A stretch of 64,000 nucleotides of DNA, from NCBI GenBank assembly GCA_000752035.1, contig CCFE01000021.1:344867-408866 (forward strand). The letters are read 5' to 3'. Below, piece after piece: positions 57,722 to 64,000 of this stretch (position 1 is its first letter; every line of letters begins with the position of its first letter). Below the pieces are notes generated by a model that did not search any database, was not told the origin of the DNA, and was given only the letters and a program-made list of their open reading frames with translations. Origin of the DNA: Bacillus rubiinfantis. GTDB lineage: Bacteria; Bacillota; Bacilli; Bacillales; Cytobacillaceae. The position numbers and the translations under genes were made by a program.

Positions 57722-59152
57722 ATGATAAAGACTACAGTAGAAGAGCTATGCAGTTTACATACGAATCTATCAGCAGAAGATGTCAGTAGAATTAAAGAGT
57801 TAGCCAGCCATTTACCCCTGATTGCTGATTTAAATCGGGCAAATGTCTTTATTGATTGCCCGACAAAGGAAGGAAAATATGCGGTAGTGGTTGCTGAAGC
57901 AGCACCATCAACAACCAAATCAGTATACGAGAAGCCGGTTGTTGGAAAATTTGCCTATGAAGCGTTTGAGCCTTCTGTTTATTACACGTTAAGAACCGGA
58001 AAACCAATGTTCCTAAATCGTGCCCTAACTCAAGAAGGGAAGACAGTTGATCAAAGTGTTGTTCCAATCATGGGGTCGCGGCAGCGTGTCATTGGTACAT
58101 TAATCATGGAAAAAGATATCACAGAATTGGTTCAAAGACAGCAAAAAATGGAAGCGTTGTCAGAGGCGACAGAGGCGTTAAGTGGCATCCTAATGGGTCT
58201 TGCAGAAAATCGCCCGATCATTCCCGAAATGATAGAAGAGTCAATTTTTTTCCTTGACCAGGATGGAAGAATTCTTTATTGTAACCCGTCTGGAACAAAT
58301 CTCATCCAGGAAATTGTTGAAGATGGCAGTTGGATTGGCAAAGAGCTCGTTGCTTATTTTCCTGTTATTCAATCGATTTTAACAGACGCTGATGAACTGA
58401 TTGTCCAAGAAATTAAGATGCTAAAAAAGGTATTTCAAGTAAAAAAAATAGAACTTCTACAACAAGAAAGAGCAAGCGGTACCTTTATCATCTTTAAAAA
58501 TATTACCGAATTACGGGAAAAGGAACGTGAGCTGATTGTCAAGTCGGTTGCAATTCGCGAGATTCACCATCGCGTCAAAAATAACTTGCAAACGATTGCC
58601 AGTCTCTTGCGTCTGCAAATGAGACGGGGACTTCCAGAAGAAAGTAAGGTTCATTTTGTCGAGAGTTTAAACCGCATCACCAGCATTGCTTCTGTTTATG
58701 AAATTATTCTTTCCGGTTCTAGTGTTGATGATGTTGATTTATTCAAGTTAATCGAAAAAATCGGTAATACGCTCGTCTTTGAAGCTGAGCATGAGCATAA
58801 GCATATTTCCATTACTTACTCCGGTTCACACACTAGAATTTCGTCCAATAAGGCCGTCTCCGTGGCTCTTGTTGTCAATGAACTGATTCAAAACTGTGTA
58901 AAACACGCCTTTAGGACGATCCACCAGGGGAAAATTGAGGTCATTTTTCACAGCAGACAGGAGCAAATGGAAATTCAGGTGATGGATAATGGTGAGGGTT
59001 ATTCCCCTCAGGCCAAACCTTCGCTAGGACTAGATATTGTTAAAATGATGATAGAACACGATTTATCAGGGAATTTTTCAATTAAAAGAGCCGAGACAGG
59101 TACGATCGCTTCTGTCAAATTCCCATTAAACAGGGAGGAGGTTCAGCTGTGA
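57722..59152 (+). CDS. eutW: Ethanolamine sensor histidine kinase EutW
   Basis: This 476-residue soluble sensor kinase has an N-terminal sensor domain (about residues 1-140, H_kinase_N-like, with PIMGSRQRVIGTLIMEKDIT). A PAS region follows (about 160-270, SIFFLDQDGRILYCNPSG), then the HisKA_2 phosphotransfer segment with H282/H283 in REIHHRVKNNLQTIASLL, and an ATPase domain with VNELIQNCVKHAF and DNGEGYSP. EutW proteins phosphorylate EutV when ethanolamine is present. It has no membrane segments, as expected. The stop overlaps the eutV start by four bases. Confidence 0.93.
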   Translation: MIKTTVEELCSLHTNLSAEDVSRIKELASHLPLIADLNRANVFIDCPTKEGKYAVVVAEAAPSTTKSVYEKPVVGKFAYEAFEPSVYYTLRTGKPMFLNRALTQEGKTVDQSVVPIMGSRQRVIGTLIMEKDITELVQRQQKMEALSEATEALSGILMGLAENRPIIPEMIEESIFFLDQDGRILYCNPSGTNLIQEIVEDGSWIGKELVAYFPVIQSILTDADELIVQEIKMLKKVFQVKKIELLQQERASGTFIIFKNITELREKERELIVKSVAIREIHHRVKNNLQTIASLLRLQMRRGLPEESKVHFVESLNRITSIASVYEIILSGSSVDDVDLFKLIEKIGNTLVFEAEHEHKHISITYSGSHTRISSNKAVSVALVVNELIQNCVKHAFRTIHQGKIEVIFHSRQEQMEIQVMDNGEGYSPQAKPSLGLDIVKMMIEHDLSGNFSIKRAETGTIASVKFPLNREEVQL

Positions 59153-59721
59153 AAAAGAGAATTTTGGTTGTGGAAGATGAGTCGATTGTTCGCTTGGACA
59201 TAGCCATGATGCTGGAAGAAGCTGGCTTTGAAATAGCCGCACAAGTTGGTGACGGTGAAAAAGCGATAGAGTTGGCTCTCACATTGCAGCCTGATTTAAT
59301 TATCATGGATATAAAAATGCCGAAATTAAATGGTCTAAAGGCGAGTGAAATTATCTCCAAAAAATTGAATATCCCCATTTTGATACTAACTGCCTATAGT
59401 CAACGGGAATATATCGAAAAAGCAAAGCAGGCCAATATTGTTGGCTATTTGGTAAAACCAATTTCAGAGGCTAATTTAATTCCTGCCGTTGAGATTGCGC
59501 TAAAACAGGCAGAAACAGCTGAGACCTATCGGGAGCAGTTGGAAAACATGAATAAACAGCTTCAGCAACGGAAAATCGTCGAAAAAGCAAAGGGCATTAT
59601 CATGGAAAAGTTTAATCTTCCAGAGGATGACGCTTATAAAAAAATGCGAAAAATTAGTATGAGTCAACAGGTCCCAATGGAAAATGTGGCAAAGCGGATT
59701 ATTTTAAAATATCATGCCTAG
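59149..59721 (+). CDS. eutV: ANTAR-domain response regulator EutV (RNA-binding antiterminator)
   Basis: This 190-residue regulator has a receiver domain with D54 in LIIMDIKMPK and Lys in GYLVKP. A coiled linker (about 120-135) leads to an ANTAR domain (residues about 136-190, KIVEKAKGIIMEKFNLPEDDAYKKMRKISMSQQVPMENVAKRII). After phosphorylation by EutW, ANTAR dimers bind paired hexaloop hairpins in mRNA leaders and prevent terminator formation. Matching sites occur upstream of eutB1 and, less completely, eutH and eutA. GTG 59149 overlaps the eutW stop and fits translational coupling. Confidence 0.95.
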   Translation: MKKRILVVEDESIVRLDIAMMLEEAGFEIAAQVGDGEKAIELALTLQPDLIIMDIKMPKLNGLKASEIISKKLNIPILILTAYSQREYIEKAKQANIVGYLVKPISEANLIPAVEIALKQAETAETYREQLENMNKQLQQRKIVEKAKGIIMEKFNLPEDDAYKKMRKISMSQQVPMENVAKRIILKYHA

Positions 59722-59740
59722 TTTTGACAAGTGAATAGAC

Positions 59741-59797
59741 CGAGCAAAGGTGCTTGAGCAGTTTTTCTCTCAACAGAAGAACTGTCGGCACCTTTTT
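59741..59797 (+). promoter_or_regulatory. ANTAR-like hairpin overlapping a terminator before eutH
   Basis: CGAGC-AAAGGT-GCTTG (59741-59756) is a five-pair hairpin with an A1/G4 hexaloop. Its loop and 3' arm form the 5' arm of a terminator: AAAGGTGC (59746-59753) with GCACCTTT (59788-59795), inner CAGTT/AACTG stem, then TTTTT. A second ANTAR hairpin is not evident, so support is partial. Confidence 0.6.
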
Positions 59798-59936
59798 GTC
59801 TTCTTCCCGAAAGTTTATCATGCCTTTTTGAGGCAGGGGATCAGTAATCGGATCCTAAGCAGCACGTGTGTCTTGACTGCCATTTTCCATTTTTAATAGA
59901 TGAATAAGATAAAACGTTCAAGGAGGGAGTTTTTCT

Positions 59937-61196
59937 ATGGAGATGATTGGCCAGGTTGTTATCTATATCATTATGATTTGTGCAGTATTAGGGGCATTTG
60001 CCGCGATTCGCAATAGTGAAACAGGACTGGGAGCACAATTCATGGAAGGTTTGCATGCGGTGGGGCATATATTTGTACCAGCAGCAGGAATTATGGCGTC
60101 TATTCCTTATCTATCTTGGTTTATCGATAAAGTGTGTGGCCCATTCTTCTCGGCGATTGGCGCAGATCCAGCAATTGCGGCGACGTCGATTCTAGCAACA
60201 GACATGGGCGGCTATCAATTAGCTGAGGTATTGAAGCAAACGCAAGAGGGCTGGATTATGGCAATGGTTGTCGGCTTTATGGCGGGGGCGACGATTGTGT
60301 TCTCGATTCCGATGGGACTGGCTATGCTCGATAAACGTGATCATAAATATATGGCACTAGGTGTCATGGCTGGGGTACTGACGATTCCGATTGGGGCGCT
60401 AATTTCTAGTACGATCATTTTTCTATCAAATTCAAAAGTGCGTGATTTCATTTCTACTTCCGGTGAAGCGCGCTATCAATTTGCCTTAGGGTATGGTCAG
60501 ATTCTGTTGAATTTATTGCCATTATTGATTTTTGTCGTCGTGATTGCTTTAGGTCTATATTTCCTACCTGACTTTATGATTAAGGTGTTCATGTGGTTTG
60601 GCCGATTGATGGATGCTGGAATAAAATTGGTGCTTGTGTTTTCGATTGTTGAAATCTTTACGGGGTTATTTTCACAAGTATTTGGTGCCTGGGGCTTTGA
60701 TCCGATAATGGCTGATAAAGACGACCAATTCCGCGCGCTTGAAACAGCTGGCTATATTGGAATTATGCTGGCGGGGGCTTTCCCGATGGTGTACTTATTA
60801 CAAAAATATGCCGGTGGCCCGCTGGAAGCACTTGGTCGCAAGATTGGCTTAAGTAAAGAAGGCAGTGCCGGGCTTGTTGCGACAATTGCCAACATCCTCG
60901 CCATGTTTAAGTTAGTAAAAACAATGCCGCCAAAAGACAAGGTGATAAATATTGCCTTTGGTGTCTGTTCCGCCTTCTTATTGGGTGATCACTTATCATT
61001 TTCTGCGAATTTTCAGCCAACATTGATTTTGCCGATTATGGTCGGAAAGTTCACTGCAGGGGTAATTGGAATCGGACTTGCATACTGGCTATCAGTTCCA
61101 AAAGCGTTGGAATTAGAAAAGCAAGACCGTGAAGCCGGTATTATTGGAAAGGATGAATATTTGCCAAAACAGGCTAATAAGCGTGCAGTCGGTTGA
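59937..61196 (+). CDS. eutH: Ethanolamine permease EutH
   Basis: This 419-residue membrane transporter has about 11 hydrophobic segments. It opens with an IYIIMICAVLGAFAAI helix and carries the EutH blocks MEGLHAVGHIFVPAAGIMASIPYLSW, GADPAIAATSILATDMGGYQLAE and SAFLLGDHLSFSANFQPTLILPIMVGKF. EutH imports ethanolamine, mattering most at low pH or low concentration. AAGGAGGG precedes ATG 59937; ATG 59943 is a second option. Expression is likely controlled by the terminator and ANTAR-like hairpin upstream. Confidence 0.95.
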   Translation: MEMIGQVVIYIIMICAVLGAFAAIRNSETGLGAQFMEGLHAVGHIFVPAAGIMASIPYLSWFIDKVCGPFFSAIGADPAIAATSILATDMGGYQLAEVLKQTQEGWIMAMVVGFMAGATIVFSIPMGLAMLDKRDHKYMALGVMAGVLTIPIGALISSTIIFLSNSKVRDFISTSGEARYQFALGYGQILLNLLPLLIFVVVIALGLYFLPDFMIKVFMWFGRLMDAGIKLVLVFSIVEIFTGLFSQVFGAWGFDPIMADKDDQFRALETAGYIGIMLAGAFPMVYLLQKYAGGPLEALGRKIGLSKEGSAGLVATIANILAMFKLVKTMPPKDKVINIAFGVCSAFLLGDHLSFSANFQPTLILPIMVGKFTAGVIGIGLAYWLSVPKALELEKQDREAGIIGKDEYLPKQANKRAVG

Positions 61197-61223
61197 TAGC
61201 AGACAGCTTAGGAGGGAAACGGA

Positions 61224-61565
61224 GTGAGTGAAGAAAAAAAACGATTTATTCAGGAGTTTGTCCCCGGCAAACAAGTAACCTTAAGTCATTTGATTGCCAA
61301 TCCTGACCCGGATATGTTCGATAAATTAGGAATTCAGCAAGCTGGTGCGATGGGAATCTTAACCTTAACTCCAAGCGAAACCGTGATTATTGCAGGCGAT
61401 ATTGCGACGAAGGCCGCAGATGTGCAAATCGGTTTCCTTGATCGCTTTACTGGCAGTCTGGTGATTGTTGGCAGTGTTTCTTCTGTCGAAATGGCAATGG
61501 AAGAAATAAATCGCTTTTTAGCAGAAGTATTAAGGTATACACCAGCAGAAATCACTAAGTCATAA
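61224..61565 (+). CDS. eutS: Microcompartment shell protein EutS
   Basis: This 113-residue protein with a circularly permuted BMC domain forms the bent hexamers of the ethanolamine microcompartment shell. It has the EutS/PduU opening RFIQEFVPGKQVTLSHLIANP, then GAMGILTLTPSETVIIAGDIATKAADVQIGFLDRF. GTG 61224 is preceded by AGGAGGG. It shows that this organism builds a microcompartment, although the other shell genes lie beyond the window. It follows eutH by 27 bases in the same transcript. Confidence 0.95.
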   Translation: MSEEKKRFIQEFVPGKQVTLSHLIANPDPDMFDKLGIQQAGAMGILTLTPSETVIIAGDIATKAADVQIGFLDRFTGSLVIVGSVSSVEMAMEEINRFLAEVLRYTPAEITKS

Positions 61566-61580
61566 TCGGAGGGCTGGAGG

Positions 61581-62081
61581 ATGACAAAAGCAAATAGAGC
61601 GATGCTAATTGGCTCGATTGGAGCAGGGAAATCAACCTTGACCAATGCCCTTTTAGAGCGGAAGATAGCTGCTGTCAAAACGCAATCACTTCAATACCAG
61701 GACTGGATTGTTGATACTCCCGGTGAATATACGGAGAATCCATTATTTTATAAAAATATTATGGCGACGGCGCTTGAGGTCACTCATATTTTATTTTTGC
61801 AGGATGCGACGAAACAAAAAACAATTTTTCCTCCTGGCTTTAGCATGGGCTTTAATAAGCTGCCAATCGGTGTTGTCACCAAATCTGATGCAGCAACCGC
61901 ACATATAAAGCAGGCGACAGCTCAGCTAAGAAGAGCGGTACCCAAAGGTCCAATCGTGATTACCTCGTCGGTCACGGGCCAAGGATTGGCAGAGATTCGT
62001 GAACTTGTCAAATGCAGTTCGCTAGAAGAAATGCAGGAAGCGATGAAAGCCGTGCCAGGTGATGTGGTTATTTTTCACTGA
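61581..62081 (+). CDS. eutP: EutP/PduV-family GTPase-like protein
   Basis: This 166-residue small P-loop protein has Walker A at residues 11-19 (GSIGAGKST), the G3-like DTPGEY and the G4-like TKSD. All three motifs are intact. EutP proteins accompany ethanolamine and propanediol microcompartments and are proposed to position them in the cell or handle phosphoryl groups; the precise task is not settled. It is 15 bases after eutS with GGAGGGCTGGAGG as ribosome binding site. A promoter and leader with a terminator separate it from eutA. Confidence 0.92.
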   Translation: MTKANRAMLIGSIGAGKSTLTNALLERKIAAVKTQSLQYQDWIVDTPGEYTENPLFYKNIMATALEVTHILFLQDATKQKTIFPPGFSMGFNKLPIGVVTKSDAATAHIKQATAQLRRAVPKGPIVITSSVTGQGLAEIRELVKCSSLEEMQEAMKAVPGDVVIFH

Positions 62082-62086
62082 AACCC

Positions 62087-62115
62087 TTTACAAACTAGCA
62101 AAAATAAATTATATT
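62087..62115 (+). promoter_or_regulatory. Sigma-A-like promoter before eutA
   Basis: TTTACA at 62087-62092, a 17-base spacer and TATATT at 62110-62115 place the start of transcription near 62122, directly ahead of the eutA leader hairpins. Confidence 0.5.
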
Positions 62116-62138
62116 ACTAATATAAAAATGAATGTAAT

Positions 62139-62204
62139 GAGGCAAAGGCGCCTTATATGAAACTATCAAGCGAAAATGATAGTTCATATAGGGCGCCTTT
62201 TTTT
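62139..62204 (+). promoter_or_regulatory. ANTAR-like hairpin and terminator in the eutA leader
   Basis: GAGGC-AAAGGC-GCCTT (62139-62154) has an A1/G4 hexaloop. It competes with a long terminator: AAAGGCGCC (62144-62152) pairs with GGCGCCTTT (62192-62200) over an extended stem ending in an 8-base loop, then TTTTTTT. The second ANTAR hairpin is uncertain; the loop AGCGAAAA at the terminator tip has A1 and G4 but is two bases too long. Confidence 0.62.
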
Positions 62205-62257
62205 GTCGTATAAAGTACAAGTTCTGAATAGGTATGAAATAAGGGATTAAGAACGAG

Positions 62258-63721
62258 GTGAGAACGATTAAGAAGTATCTACCTCAAAAAGAGGAAATGA
62301 TCAGTGCGGGGATTGATATCGGTACGAGTACGACGAAGCTAGTCATTAGCAAATTTTCGCTCATGAACATGGCGGGTGGAACTCATATGCCGCGCATTGA
62401 AATTATTGACAAGCAAGTACTGTATCGGAGTCCGATTCACCGCACCCCGTTATTATCTACTAGCACCATTGATATCGGAGCAGTGGACGAACTCGTGCAA
62501 CGTGAATATCGTAACGCCGGCATTTCGGCACATGAGATTCAAACGGGTGCGGTCATTATCACTGGTGAAACGGCCACAAAGCAGAATGCCCAAGAAATGA
62601 TTCATCACTTATCGGACTATGCAGGTGAATTTCTAGTTGCGACCGCTGGCCCAGATTTAGAGTCGATTATTGCCGCTAAAGGCTCAGGGGCGTATGAGTA
62701 CTCGAAAAAGACGGGAAAGGTGATTGCCAACATTGATATTGGCGGTGGGACAGCCAATGTTGCCGTCTACAAATCCGGAAAACTCCTAGGAACTTGTACA
62801 TTACATATTGGTGGCAGATTGATTGAATTTTCCGGTAACACGATCAAAAGTATCTCACCGCCGGTGCAAAAGTTATTTGCCCAGTGGGGGGCGCCGTTTG
62901 CTGAGATGAAAGCAGGTGATTCATGGTATCAGGAGCATATCAAACGCCTTACTGACTATATGGCCGAGGTTATTGCAAGGATGTTGCTGCGAAAACTGAC
63001 AGACGCTGATCAACCGCTACTGCTTGGTCATCAGCCCAATTGGCCGTTTGACATTGACGTGGTCATGTTCTCCGGGGGAATAAGCGAATGTTTATATCAC
63101 TATGAAGCAGGTTCTACTGAAACTGTTCTTTATGATGATATTGGTGTCATGCTCGCCGATTCACTTCGGGAAAGCCAGGCGCTCTCACACTGGGAATGGG
63201 TGAAGCCGTTGGAAACCGTGCGCGCTACCGTGCTTGGTGCCGGCACGGAAACAACCGAAATCAGCGGGGCAACGATTCATGTCGATGAAAGGGATTTACC
63301 GATCCGCAATCTTCCAGTCTATCAAATACCGTTTGGAAAAAATCTGTCGAAGGGCTTAGCACGGATTGAAACAGGGATAATCGAAGCGCTTGAAATGTAC
63401 GACTCCCAGCGAGAAGGGCAAAATTTTGCTCTCTATCTAATGGAAATACCGTATTTAGGGTTTCGCGATGTCCAAGAAATAGCCGCTGCCATTCTACAAT
63501 CAATTGCCTTAAAACCACAACCGAACCAGCCATTGGTCATTATTTTAGAAAGTGACCATGCCAAGGTTCTTGGCCAAACCCTCATGGTCCAGCGTCCGGA
63601 CCAAAGCATTATTTGTATCGATCAGATTAAGGTGGAGCATGGCGATTATATTGATATCGGTCATCTGCTGCAAACGAATGTCGTTCCTGTGGTGATCAAG
63701 ACGCTGACTTTCCACGATTAA
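62258..63721 (+). CDS. eutA: Ethanolamine ammonia-lyase reactivating factor EutA
   Basis: This 487-residue ASKHA-fold chaperone uses ATP to remove damaged cobalamin from ethanolamine ammonia-lyase. Phosphate-loop motifs are GIDIGTSTTKLVIS near residue 20 and NIDIGGGTANVAVYKSG near 165. GAVIITGETATKQNA, VMFSGGISECLY and RATVLGAGTETTEISG are further EutA blocks. GTG 62258 follows a weak GAACGAGG site. It lies behind its own promoter and leader and is followed after 18 bases by the second eutB. Confidence 0.94.
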   Translation: MRTIKKYLPQKEEMISAGIDIGTSTTKLVISKFSLMNMAGGTHMPRIEIIDKQVLYRSPIHRTPLLSTSTIDIGAVDELVQREYRNAGISAHEIQTGAVIITGETATKQNAQEMIHHLSDYAGEFLVATAGPDLESIIAAKGSGAYEYSKKTGKVIANIDIGGGTANVAVYKSGKLLGTCTLHIGGRLIEFSGNTIKSISPPVQKLFAQWGAPFAEMKAGDSWYQEHIKRLTDYMAEVIARMLLRKLTDADQPLLLGHQPNWPFDIDVVMFSGGISECLYHYEAGSTETVLYDDIGVMLADSLRESQALSHWEWVKPLETVRATVLGAGTETTEISGATIHVDERDLPIRNLPVYQIPFGKNLSKGLARIETGIIEALEMYDSQREGQNFALYLMEIPYLGFRDVQEIAAAILQSIALKPQPNQPLVIILESDHAKVLGQTLMVQRPDQSIICIDQIKVEHGDYIDIGHLLQTNVVPVVIKTLTFHD

Positions 63722-63739
63722 GAAAGGAGGATTTTTTTC

Positions 63740-64000
63740 ATGAAGCTGCAAACATCTCATTTAGGAACCGTTTATCAATTCCAATCGCTTAAAGACTTGT
63801 TTGCCAAGGCGAACGAAGAAAAGTCAGGAGACCGACTCGCTGGCATCGCTGCGGAAACGGTTCAGGAGCGAATTGCCGCCAAACACGTCTTAAGTGAACT
63901 GTTGCTCTCGGATATTCGCGAGAATCCACTGCTATCTCCTGAAGAAGATGAAGTATCGCGAATCATCGAAAGTCAAATTAATGAACCAATCTATCAATTC
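63740..64000 (+). CDS. eutB: Ethanolamine ammonia-lyase large subunit, second copy (5' part)
   Basis: The first 87 codons of a second EutB run off the end of the window. From YQF onwards it aligns without gaps to the copy at 55293: both share AKAxEEKSGD, AGIAA, VLSEL and ENP, with roughly 60 percent identity over about 75 positions counted by eye. It therefore is a paralogue and not a recent duplicate. ATG 63740 follows AAAGGAGG. This is the usual eutA-eutB order of Firmicute microcompartment loci, so a second eutC and shell genes are expected beyond the window. Confidence 0.93.
   Translation, partial: MKLQTSHLGTVYQFQSLKDLFAKANEEKSGDRLAGIAAETVQERIAAKHVLSELLLSDIRENPLLSPEEDEVSRIIESQINEPIYQF

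Noticed and set aside
59901..59925. cre box before eutH around AAAACGTTCAAG
   Set aside because: It lacks the TG of the left half and breaks the AT core, so it is well below consensus.

Overview
The window looks like chromosome of a spore-forming, low-GC, Gram-positive bacterium of the Bacillaceae (Bacillus/Neobacillus-like). Pointers are a CotH spore-coat kinase gene with a sigma-K-like promoter, a qoxABCD aa3 quinol oxidase, strong AGGAGG ribosome binding sites, frequent TTG/GTG starts, and CcpA- and FNR-type boxes. I see no phage, insertion sequence, CRISPR array, rRNA or tRNA.

Layout. (1) 1-8106: the end of hen1 and a complete pnkp (bacterial RNA repair), a class C penicillin-binding protein, a small membrane peptide plus amino-acid permease, a short frameshifted gene and cotH. 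(2) 8115-36144: a large catabolic island for what I infer is an N-heterocycle or cyclic amide. It holds an NCS2 nucleobase permease, a Rieske oxygenase, a CoxG-like protein with a three-subunit molybdenum hydroxylase, the PxpABC 5-oxoprolinase set with a lone biotin-carrier-like protein, a class III CoA-transferase, an acyl-CoA dehydrogenase, a class III aminotransferase, a DUF3870 protein, hydantoinase/oxoprolinase A and B, an NCS1 permease, a second membrane transporter, a cytosine-deaminase-like amidohydrolase, and an FdrA-DUF1116 fusion followed by a DUF2877 protein. The last two match the parts of the AllFGH oxamate carbamoyltransferase. An EndA-type nuclease sits inside the island on the other strand. 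(3) 36385-40317: qoxABCD behind a perfect TGTGA-N6-TCACA box. (4) 40318-48719: housekeeping and miscellaneous genes (acetyltransferase, amidohydrolase with a Gate-domain membrane protein, methionine aminopeptidase, HAD phosphatase, BsuPI-type lipoprotein, MgtC-like protein, YraQ/ArsP-like permease). (5) 48814-55124: a nosD-nosL-nosY-nosF copper-delivery cluster with a NarX/NarL-type two-component pair but no nosZ, divergent from a DUF438/hemerythrin/PAS protein behind an FNR-like dyad. (6) 55173-64000: an ethanolamine utilisation locus, eutB-eutC-eutW-eutV-eutH-eutS-eutP-eutA and the start of a second eutB, with ANTAR-type antitermination hairpins in its leaders.

How it fits together. In the island, imported substrate would be hydroxylated (Mo hydroxylase, Rieske oxygenase) and opened by ATP-dependent ring hydrolases (PxpABC, HyuAB). 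Its carbon skeleton would be handled by CoA transfer, dehydrogenation and transamination, and a carbamoyl group recovered by the FdrA-type carbamoyltransferase. The substrate is unknown and the route is inference. No dedicated transcription factor is encoded among these genes. Control may instead lie in a promoter-leader-terminator arrangement before the CoA-transferase, and in a catabolite-repression box plus a large palindrome before hyuA. The eut locus carries its own sensor and RNA-binding antiterminator. The leaders before eutB1, eutH and eutA contain hairpins with ANNGNN hexaloops that overlap terminators, which is the expected EutV target.

The most interesting items are the orphan structured leader at 19110-19276, the FdrA-DUF1116 fusion inside a regulator-free catabolic island, the nos maturation cluster without nosZ, the duplicated eutB with ANTAR leaders, and the deaminase-like protein lacking expected catalytic acids.
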